This document shows positions 46,342-56,800 of a stretch of 64,000 nucleotides of DNA, piece after piece. Below the pieces are notes generated by a model. That model was not told the origin of the DNA. It did not search any database and worked only from the letters and a program-made list of their open reading frames with translations. This DNA comes from Dipteronia dyeriana (lineage: Eukaryota > Streptophyta > Magnoliopsida > Sapindales > Sapindaceae). The stretch spans positions 20,160,501 through 20,224,500 of the forward strand of contig CM065295.1 of the NCBI GenBank assembly GCA_032871835.1, read 5' to 3'. Numbering within the stretch: the stretch's first letter is position 1; every line of letters begins with the position of its first letter. Both the position numbers and the translations under genes were made by a program.

Positions 46342-46898
46342 CTATGATTTGATTGGTATGTTTGTGGGACCTGTAATTTGAATAAATAATTTGATAGTCC
46401 TCCATTGAATTGAATCTCCAGGTTTTGAATTGAATGGAGCTAGAGACAAAGGAGTAGAGTAGAGGATCAAGTCATCATTCAGAGACAAAAGAGTGAAGTA
46501 GCAGCTCAAGTCATCGCTCACATTATCATTCTCAGCCTCTGGCCTGCTTGAGTCATCACTCACACCATATGACTCAGCATCACTTATAAGGGAATACCAT
46601 CTGTTATGCCACTGTTGTACATCAGTCAAACCATTGATTTCTTCAATCAGCTTGAGTAGATTATTGATGGAATCCTTGCCAAATTGCTTTGGTTGCTCTT
46701 GTGGAGAATAGCACATAGCTCCTTGGTTATAGATAAGAACAGTCATAAAGAGAGCAAGTCTCTCTTAAGACATAATATAGTTGTATATCATCTTCCAATC
46801 TCTCATAAGGATTCCACTTAATCTTATCTTCCTTTACATTGTCGTTCTCATCTTTCAAACTGGTCAAGATCTCACTGAAAATCATTTTATGTTTGACA
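46342..46898 (-). pseudogene. Fragment of the same unrecognised gene, minus-strand copy
   Basis: On the minus strand the sequence gives LEDDIQLYYV, then TVLIYNQGAMCYSPQEQPKQ, FGKDSINNLLKLIEEINGL, TDVQQWHNRWYSLISDAE and SDDSSRPEAENDNVSDD. It keeps an open frame for 134 residues (46746-46342), longer than the plus copy, but lacks a plausible start. The upstream part of this copy resumes beyond the 5.5-kb hAT element, at 52378-52440, so that element inserted into it. Confidence 0.5.
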
Positions 46899-48013
46899 GT
46901 TATACTTAGGGGTGGGCATTTTTTACCCGAACCGACTTACCCAACCCGAAAATGGCAGGTTGGGTCGGGTTGACTGTTAAAAATAACCAAATTCAGGTTA
47001 TAAAATAGAAACCCAATATTTTCTTGGGTTGGATCGGAGTTTTTGTGAACCCGTGACCCGACCCGACATACACTCATACATACACAAAATTAGGGTTTTT
47101 TCTCATTTCTCTGTTTGCTGTGAAACAGATTCGACGCAGCACCAAGTCTCCAACTTTCTCATTTTCTCTTAGTCGACCAACCACCCTTAATCTGCCATTC
47201 GACGCTGTTTCCTCTCATCAGTGCCGCTTTTCTGTTCTTCACTACACATTATCTCTATTCAGGTTTAAATCGTTTGATTTTTTTATTCTTTGTATTTTAC
47301 ATTTGATCAATACATAATTACATGTAGCTATAAGATGGGGGATTCTATGGAATGGAGTGATGCCTGATTGATTATGCTTGGGTGAAGGGTGCTCTGGTTT
47401 TGTCTGGTTTTGGCACTTTATTTTCCTTTTCTGGCAGCTGTTTTGGGCGTTTTGTTTGGTGGGTTGTTGTTTCCATTTACAATTTGGTTATATATAAGTT
47501 CAATTGTCTCTTTTTTTTTTTAACAAAACCTACCCATCAATATTTTGCTGAAATGAGACTGGATAGAACCGTAGTTTGAAGAATGTGTTTTGTTTAAGCT
47601 TTAAAAGTGGTCGCATGCAAAAACAGAGACCAAACCCGTATTCAATATTGAAATATTTTTCCTATAGCAAAATTACAACAAATTAATTGCACCATATATT
47701 ATATAAATACAAAAATTAATTAAAACCCATATTCAATATAGAAATCTTTTTCCTTACCCGAAATAACAAAAAAGCTTCAAATTTTGTTCAATTCTCACCA
47801 CCAGAATCTCTCACTTATTTAAATTTGGCCATCATAGTTGTTTTAGTATGTATATTGTTCACTTCTTTTATTGATTTTGTAGCTTAATTCCTTCGATTTA
47901 CAAGCTAGATTTGTTATTGTTCCCCTTTTAGTATGTATATAGGACAATTGTTTTGGTATGTATAATGTTCCCTTGTTTTGTGTTATCATGTGTATTTGAA
48001 AAAGAGGAACAAA

Positions 48014-48927
48014 GGTGGTGTTTGGTTGGGTGGAATGGAATGGAATGGAAAGAAATCCATTCCATTTGTTTGGTTTGTTAAATGTCAATGGAATGGGCAT
48101 TCCATTGGAATGTGGATTCCACCATTTTGGTGAATGGGCATTCCATCCAAAAACCAATGGAATGCTCATTCCATTCCATTCCATTAACACATTTTCTCGT
48201 CCAAAAATAACCCTCTATCTCCAACTCTATTACAAAAATACCTTTATTTCCAAATATAATATATATATATATATATAATTATATTATATTATATTTTAGT
48301 AATATATTATATTCATATATTTATATATTATATTTTATTATATATATTATATGTATTATACATTATATATTATATATATTATATTATACAAAATATATTA
48401 TTATTATTATAAATATATGTATTATACATAATACATTTTATAATAAATATTATATATGTATTAATATACTATATAATTTATACTTTTATATTTTATTGTT
48501 ATTATCCAAAAAATATATTATATTTTCTAATTATTTATATTATATATTATATATTATTATATTACTAATATATATTATATATTATATATTATTATTATAT
48601 AATTTATACTTTTATATTTTATTATTATTATCCAAAATGAACATTATATTTTCTAATTATATATATTATTTTATTATAATATATATATATAAATATATAA
48701 TATTTATATATTTAATAATATTAATATTAATATTTCTAATATATATTATATATTATATATTGTATTATATATAAATATATATTCAAATATATATATAATA
48801 ATATTTATAATATATATTATTATGTAATATATGTATATGATATATATTATATAATATATAATAATATATATATATATGTATAATTATGTAATATATTTAT
48901 ATGATATATATTAACATATAATATATA

Positions 48928-48959
<32 letters not shown>

Positions 48960-49224
48960 TTTCATATTTTATAATTATTATTATCCATAATATATAATTT
49001 TATTATAAATGTTTTGTAATTAGGGGTTTTTTGGTCAAAATACAGTTGATTCCATTTCATTCAGTTGTTAACCAAACAAAATATTACTGATTCAGATATT
49101 GATTCTAAAGTCTCAACCAAACAAATAAATCAATTTTCCATTCCTTTTCATTCCAATTCTCATTACCATTACCATTACCATTACCATTCCAATTCCTATT
49201 CCATCATGGTAACCAAACGCCACC
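48014..49224. mobile_element. MITE-like element nested in the hAT leader intron
   Basis: Termini GGTGGTGTTTGGTT and the inverse of AACCAAACGCCACC are inverted repeats of PIF/Harbinger appearance. Flanking AAA (or CAAAG, if the element is taken as starting at GTGG) gives a 3- to 5-bp target duplication. TGGAA/TTCCA pentamer runs adjoin both ends (48030-48185 and 49135-49205). The centre, 48255-49010, is almost pure A+T with TATAT words and is low complexity. Confidence 0.65.
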
Positions 49225-49602
49225 AAAGGGGAGTCCATACTAAGCAATTGGAATATCAGATATGTGAATTGTGAAGTATTGCCCTCCATCATAGCACAAC
49301 AAATCAATATAAAGTCTAAAAGATATATATCATATATGTATAGTGTTCCCCTGCTTTGTATAAAGTCTTTATATATATATATCTCTTAGTTATGAATCTT
49401 TAAATCTAGGATTGAAGGGGTACTTGGGTCCCCATATCTGATGGATCCATAATTAATTTACTTGGTGTGTCTTCCTAAAATTGGTTAGGCCGGTCATAAA
49501 ATTGTAATTTTTTTGGGTATAATTTGTAATCATAAATTTTATATTTTAATGTTATTGTAATGGTGGTGAAATTAAACCGTTTTATTGTGATTCTTTTTGT
49601 AG

Positions 49603-51567
49603 ATGGATGAACAATTGCTTTCAAACATTGGTGCGAAAAGAGAAAGACCGAAAAAAGGTTCGTCAAACATGTGGTTGTTCTTCACCAAGTATGATGACGG
49701 CAGTAGCTGTAAGTGTAATTATTGTAGTAAAGATTATGCTTGCTCTAGTAAATCTTGTGGCACTAAATCTTTATGGAATCAAAGTATAGATGTGCAATGG
49801 CAGCTGATGATAAACAACAAAAAGTCTTAACCATGGGAACACCAAATAATAACTTAGATTGTGGTGATGAAATTATAAATGTCAAATCAAGGGTTTGGTA
49901 AAGAAGGGTGTAGAAAGGCTTGTACTAGGATGATTATTGTGGATGAATTGTCTTTTTCTTTTGTTGAGAAAGATGAGTTTAGAGATTTTTGTAGAGTTGC
50001 TTGTTCAAGGTTTATCCCTCTTTCTAGAAGAACACTTGTTAGGGATATTTATGGACTTTATGTATGGACTTTATGTAGATGAAAAACTTAAACTCAAAAA
50101 GTATTTCATTGAAAAATCACCAAGAGTTTGTTTAACCACCGACACGTGGACTTCCGTTCAAAATATCAATTATATGGTCATCACTGCTCATTTCATTGAT
50201 TGTGAATGGAAGTTGCATAAAAGAATATTGAGTTTTGGTATGATTCCTGACCATAAGGGGGAGACCATTGGAAAAATTGTTGAGTCATGTTTATGGAATT
50301 GGGGGATTGAAAAAGTGTTTACAATAACCGTAGACAATGCATTTGCCAATAAAGTGACTATAAATTATGTCAAAAGAAAGATGAGTAATTGGAATGAATC
50401 CAAGCTTGTGTTAGGTGGGAATTTTTTGCATGTAAGATGTTGTGCTCATATAATTATTTAATTGTGTCTGAGAGATTGAAAAACATGAATGATTCTATTG
50501 TTCGTATTCGTAATGCGGTACAATATGTAAGATATTCACCTTTAAGACTTCAAAAATTTAAAACTTGTGTTGAGCATGAAAGAATTGAGAGTCAAAGCAT
50601 TGTGGTTTTAGATGTGCCAACCGGATGGAATTCCACCTACTTGATGTTATCTGCTGCTTTAACATTTCAAAAAGCATTTGTTAGGTTATTGGAGGATGAT
50701 GGACGTTATGGTTTGTACTTTTCTGAATTTGATGCTGGGAAGAAAAGGGTAGGACCGTCAAAGGAGGATGATTGGAGTAATGCTAAAGTGTTTGTCCAAT
50801 TTTTGCATATTTTTTATGACATCACATTGAAATTTAGTGATTCTTTATATGTTACTTCCTATATGTTTTTTCATGCGTTGTGTTCAATTGTAACTGAGTT
50901 GACTACATTGGCTAGTAGTGGAGATTTTTTGTAGTGTGAAATGGCGGTTGTTATGAATTCTAAGTTTGACAAGTATTGGGGCAAAATTAAAGATGTCAAT
51001 AAATTGTTGATAATTGCACTTGTTCTTGATCCGAGATATAAGTTAAATTCTGTGAAATTTTGCTTTGGTGATTTGTTTGATGATAGTAAGGTAACTAAGA
51101 TGACATATGATATTAAAGAGTTTTTGATTAAACCTTATGAATTTTACAAAGGAGTTGATAACATTTCAAGTAATAGTCAAGTTTTTAGTTTCGTTCCTTT
51201 GGCAAACGAGGGTGATGTGGGAAAATCAAGTGAAAATTCAGATTTTTGGTTGGAAAGACTTGAGAAGTTTTAAAAAATGAAAGAGAAGAAGGATTTTGTT
51301 GATTTAAAAAATGAGGTTGAGAGGTATTTGATAGAGTCCGATGAAAATCTAGATGGTGACAACTTCGATCTATTGAATTGGTGGAAAGTTAATGGTTCGA
51401 AGTACAAGATTCTATCGAATATTGCAAGGGCTTTCCTTGTCATTCCGGTGTCTACAGAGGCTTCTGAATCCGCGTTTAGTACTGGAGGTCGTGTTCTTGA
51501 CTCATTTAGGAGTTCTTTGACTCCAAAGATTGTGGAGATATTTATTTGTTTGCAAAATTGGTTGTGA
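49603..51567 (+). pseudogene. hAT transposase (BED finger, hATC), inactivated
   Basis: The start MDEQLLSNIGAKRERPKK is followed by a BED-type finger (CKCNYCSKDYAC). Core pieces include SPRVCLTTDTWTSVQNINYM, FTITVDNAFANKV, VRCCAHII, VPTGWNSTYLML and LIIALVLDPRYKL. The hATC dimerisation domain near the end has LLNWWKVNGSKY and FLVIPVSTEASESAFSTGGR. Lesions are stops after NNKKS and near 49855-49870, a 13-bp tandem duplication of GGACTTTATGTAT at about 50050-50076 that shifts the frame, another shift near 50450, a TAG at 50932-50934 and a TAA at 51271-51273. It is a different hAT lineage from the 14.5-kb element. Confidence 0.9.
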
Positions 51568-52369
51568 GCTTCTCATATTTGTCTTGATGTTGCACCATCC
51601 TCGGATGAGATTGAGTTTTATGAAGCACTTGAAAAAGATAAACTATTCATTTGTTTTCATATACTTATGTTTAATGTTTAATATTTATTCTTTAATAACA
51701 TTTGTTTTCCCATTTATGTAAAGATTGGAATTACCACTTCTTCCGATGATATGGTTGTAGATTGATATCATCTTTGATAAGGTAATTATTTTTTTTACTT
51801 TATTTCTTCATATACTTTTCTTTTGTTCACCTTACAAGGATGATTTAATATAAGAAAAAAAACGTTTTGACTGTTTTTTTTTTGTTCTTTTTTATCAATA
51901 GGAAAGAACACTAATGAGAAAAAAAAATGCTTGGAAGTGGTTCAAGGACAAATGTTTGGACTAAGCTCATGAGAAATTGAATATTGTGTAATTTTTTTCG
52001 TACTTTTTATTCGTGTTTAACTGTTTATGGATTAAAGTACATTTCAGTTTATTTTATATTAAGTTATTGATGCATATGAGATGCTTGTATTATATTTGAA
52101 GATAATATTATTAGTATTGATATTGTATGAAATCTTTAACATTTTCACTTAGTTGTATGTAATTGATTATTATTTTTTTATCGCAATGACCAACCCGATC
52201 AATCCAACCCAACCAGACATTATTGGGTTGGGTTGGGTTGGGTTGAAAAATAATATTGGGTTGGGTTGGGTTGGGTTGGAAAATAATGTTAGATTGGGTT
52301 GAATTTTTCTAACCCGAATAATGATCGGGTTGAAAATTTTTTAACCCAACCCAAAAACGCCCACCCCTA
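51568..52369. other. 3' part of the large hAT element
   Basis: This stretch is AT-rich and non-coding until 52190, after which GGGTTGGGTT-type subterminal repeats run to the right terminus. It may include the transposase 3' UTR. Confidence 0.6.
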
Positions 52370-52439
52370 GTTATATTTCTGAAACTGAAGAGCATACTTT
52401 GTTGAATTTCATTGCCCAACCAGCCCTTAAGGGTAACTA

Positions 52440-53408
52440 CATTGGCAGTGGATTCAATGATTCAATGCTTCAAATACGCATCGCTCAAAAATATTATTAA
52501 TTTAGTCCTAAGAAAGTTTTTATAAATATGATTTTTCCATATGAAGGTATTTATAGATTTGATTTTGCCCTGAGAAGGTATTTATAGATTTGAAAGATTC
52601 GCGATTAGGTCGACCAAAAATCTAGGTTCGGTCGACTTATTCCAGATAAGTCCAATGATTGATTAAGTAGATAAGCAGTGTGCAAATCAAATGATTGATT
52701 TGAAGTTGGAATTTGAATTCAATTTAAAAGTCGTAGTGGTATAAAGGTAGGGACTGGAATAAGAAATATCGACCCTATCCTACGTGGGTAGGAAAAAAAG
52801 TGCATTGTTAAAGATATGATTAGGCATGGTCTAGTTTCAACCGGAACCAGACCAAACCAAATACTTTGGTTTTTTGAAAGCAGGGCCAGTCTAAACCAAT
52901 CTCCTTTTCAGACTACACCAGACTAAATTATATTGGTTCGGTCTAACGGTATTTGACTTGATTTTTTTTTTTTAATTTTTATGCAATTTAAAATTTATAT
53001 CGATGAGTTATTGATTAATTTATATATAAAATATAAACTAAACAAAATATATTCAAATATAAACTTTAAAATTCAAATATCTTTTCAAACCAAATAAAGT
53101 AATAAAATGAAAGTCAAATTAGAGACTATTGGTACTTGAATAAAGCAAATATGAAATAATAAATTAGAGTTTTTCACTTTTAATATTTTAGTTTTGAAGA
53201 TTTGGGTGTGATGTAATAAAATAATAATGTGTGAAAAAAGTATTCAGTTTACGGTTCGGTCTAGATTCGATAAACTTAAACCATAAACCATATTGGACCA
53301 TACAGTTTTATTATAAAAAAACCATACGGTTTTTCTAAATATAAAAAATCGGATCAAACCAAACGGCTCGTTTGATTTAACGGTTTTAAGCTCTTTTGTC
53401 CACCCTTA
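52440..53408 (-). repeat. Inverted-duplicate segment, copy 2
   Basis: This is the inverse of 25924-26862, about 25.6 kb away, with scattered substitutions. It ends at its outer side with GTCCACCCTTA, a hAT-MITE-type terminus. No protein is encoded. Confidence 0.7.
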
Positions 53409-53815
53409 GGTAAAGACAAAGAAAACGGTGTCGTATGAAGAATTGACTTTTGTGTACAAGTCAGACCGCGTCAGCATTTACAAAGTAAAAAGTGCAGGTA
53501 ACAGGCCACTGTGTCATCCGAACCAGTTGTTCAACAACTTGGGTTTCATTTCTGATTTCTCTATTATTGGATCATATATTCATTTTACTATTCGTAAACA
53601 CACGTAAACATTTGTCGATAATACTATTTTTTTAATCCATTTTGTTTCTGCAACTCCCTCGCACTACTACTGGGTCCTGCCTCATTATAATATACCAGAT
53701 AAAAACAAAGCTTCGTCTTTGACTTTTTGAATTCTGTTTATATCTATCTAAGCCATGAAATTCAGATCTTTCAGACGATACCCATTTGAGATCGGCCCCT
53801 GAATTTCGACCTACA
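53409..53815 (+). promoter_or_regulatory. Upstream region of the galactosyltransferase gene
   Basis: About 400 bases between the repeat and the ATG must include the promoter and leader. I see no decisive motif; AT-rich words such as TATAATATACC near 53687 could serve as a TATA region. Confidence 0.35.
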
Positions 53816-56800
53816 ATGGCCACAATCTTCGTTTTAGCTCTTCTGGTGGTGTCACTGGTTTTCGGGTTTGCTGTCGGGTCGGATGTGCACCCGGGTCAGA
53901 AGGCTCCGTACAGGATCCACACACTGTTTTCAGTGGAGTGCCAGAATTACTTTGATTGGCAGACGGTGGGGCTGATGAACAGCTTCAAGAAGGCCCGACA
54001 ACCCGGGCCTATAACCCGACTTCTCAGCTGTACGGACGATGAGAAGAAGAATTATAAAGGGATGCACTTGGCTCCGACTCTTGAAGTTCCTTCTATGAGT
54101 AGACACCCAAAAACTGGTGACTGGTACTTCCTCTGTTTCAATCTTTTGGCTTTGCTTTTGTTTTTGTTTCTTTTACCTTTGATCAAAACTAGATTATATA
54201 GTTTGTGGGTATGTTAGCAAATATCGCCACTCCTTATTTACTATAAATTGTTTTTATCACAAAAAATAATAATAAAAAAAGTCTATAACATTAACTCTTA
54301 AGTGAATGGTTTTTTGTCTGAATGTGTATATGTTTGTCAATCTTTCATTTTTTTAATTACTTCATTACTTGCTTTGAAATTGTGGTTAATTATATTGATT
54401 TCTTGTTCTCTCTGGTGAAGAAGGTCAATAGTTCTATAATGTGCTGTCTTTTGCTTAGTATCCTTAGCTTCTATGCTAATCTGCTGCAATTGAGCTCTTT
54501 TGTTTTATTCCTTTTCCATTTTAAAATCTGATCTCTTTGTATCTCTGCTCCAGTTGGAGATTAGTTGTCTATCCTTAACCAATGTTGTAGACACCTATTT
54601 CCTAATAGTAGATTTTAATTGTCTTGCTTGAGAAACAACCTTTCAATTGTGCATAAAGAAGTATGAGTTTGTTTAGTTACCGAAAGCATTAGTTCTTGAT
54701 ATATATAAGTACGGGGGTACTGTGTGTACTCAAATAATCTTCATATTTGGATATTCAAGACCAGCTGATATAAATGATGGGAACTGGGAAGAGATGAATG
54801 TACTGGTTATTGTGTTTTCAATGTTCTGCAATGGATTCATAGTAGACTATTTAGTGAAAATGTATAAATGAGGACCATACCTTTTGAAAACTCACACACT
54901 CACCATTTTGCTGCCAAGAATATATAGGCTGTCATAAAATTAACCAAAAAGGCAATCACGGTGCCCGTCTAAAGTTACAAATCTTCTTTTTGGCTCTAAC
55001 CCATTAAGCATAGCAGAAGCTTTTCTTAAGTTCCATGCTTGTAGTTCCTAGTCTTTATATCATTTTTCTGTGTATTCTGTCCTTTATCAAACTTTGTTAA
55101 TGCCTTTGAAAATAATACTTCAGAAAATTAAATTTTCCTTTCTACGTTACCCAATATTCTATCACCGTGCATGTATAAATTTAATCGTTGTATCGTGCAT
55201 GTCTGTGTTTATTTTTTCCATTGGTTGAATTCTTTTCATTGTATTCACATGCTTTGTATTTGCTTCTGTGGTTGAGAAGCTTCTTTCCTCAATTATTTCG
55301 GGGAATGTTTTGGTTTCCATTTGGATATGAAAAATCACGAGGAAGAAAAGAACTGTAATATTGCTCAAAATGCTTCCTCTTCTTTTAACCTATTTATTTG
55401 AAGATCCAAATGAAGGGTTTGACCCTAGAGTTTCCTTTTTATTCGGTTCTGCTTCTGCAGGTACCCTGCAATTAACAAACCTGCTGGTATTGTCCACTGG
55501 CTCAAACATAGTAAAGATGCAGAGAATGTTGATTGGGTGGTAATTCTGGATGCAGACATGATAATACGAGGTCCAATAATACCATGGGAACTTGGTGCAG
55601 AGAAAGGCCAACCAGTTGCAGCGTACTATGGGTATTACTGTTTAACTTGAAAATTTAGCTTCATCAGTTTCACAACTGAGTATTTTGTTTTGTTAAACGA
55701 GTTAAGAATCAGTACTTAGTGAAATTTGTTTTAGGTTTAGTTAAGCTAGGCATATCAGTTACATCCAGGGTCACCTCACAGGAGTCTTTCAGATGCTGCT
55801 ATATATTTTCGATCAAAATGCTTGTATTTGATATTTAGCAAAATATACTTTTAAAGGAATATGGTGCCTTTATCCTTAGCGAAGCATACTATTGAGAAGA
55901 AACTGACCTTTATCAGAATTGAACCAGAGGATTATTTTTTTTTTCTTTTTCTTCTCTCTTACATTTGGATAATGGTTTCAACCTTGCCTTTGACCCTTTG
56001 AGACTTGGTAATTTTACACTGTATATTGCTAGCAAGAAATATTTCTTGCTCACAATTTTTTAAGTTTCTTTCACTTTTCCCTTTTTAAGATTGAGGTTAT
56101 TATCGTGTATTCATATATGAGGCGATCCTTCAGGTACTTGGTTGGATGTGATAATATTCTGGCTGAATTGCATACAAAGCACCCAGAACTTTGTGACAAG
56201 GTTGGTGGGCTTCTGGCAATGCACATTGATGATCTTCGAGCCTTGGCACCCATGTGGCTTTCGAAGACAGAAGAAGTTCGTGAAGATAAAGCTCACTGGA
56301 CAACCAATATAACGGGTGACATCTATGGGCAAGGGTGGATTAGTGAGATGTATGGTTACTCTTTTGGTGCAGCAGAAGTAAGATGGTCTATTTATTCCCT
56401 CCCGCTGAACACAGTTTTTCTTCTTCTTTTTTTTAATTTTGTTATTTCCTTGTTCAGGTTGGACTTCGCCACAAGATTAATGATAACTTGATGATTTATC
56501 CTGGCTATATTCCACGAGAGGGTGTTGAGCCTATTCTTTTTCACTATGGCTTACCATTTCGCGTGGGAAATTGGTCTTTCAGTAAATTAGAACACCACGA
56601 GGATAATATTGTCTATGATTGTGACCGGCTCTTTCCCGAACCTCCTTATCCTAGAGAGGTATATGAATCTAGAAAGAAATGATAGCGTGTAAATGAACAA
56701 TTTGGGTCATTTTACTTGCTTTTTTTTTTTTTTAAAGAGGGTCATTTTACTAATATACTAAACTTTATACATAATAAATGCACCTTCAGAAGAACATGGT

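Larger units (their letters stand above)
46899..52377 (+). mobile_element. Large hAT transposon with nested MITE
   Basis: The element proper is 46907-52369 (5,463 bp). Ends are TAGGGGTGGGCATTTTTT and the inverse of the right end, TAGGGGTGGGCGTTTTTG. Target duplications are GTTATACT (46899-46906) and GTTATATT (52370-52377), 7 of 8 identical. Both subterminal regions are packed with AACCCAACCC / GGGTTGGGTT repeats. Inside are a leader exon candidate (about 47060-47262, ending CAGGTTTAAA), a long intron with a nested element, and a transposase whose ATG directly follows a TTTTTGTAG acceptor at 49602. Confidence 0.9.

Noticed and set aside
48030..48185. TGGAA/TTCCA runs as a satellite array
   Set aside because: The runs are short, interrupted and confined to the MITE ends.
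48496..48774. 92-residue frame rich in Ile, Tyr and Leu
   Set aside because: It is a translation of an A+T-only low-complexity tract inside a MITE.
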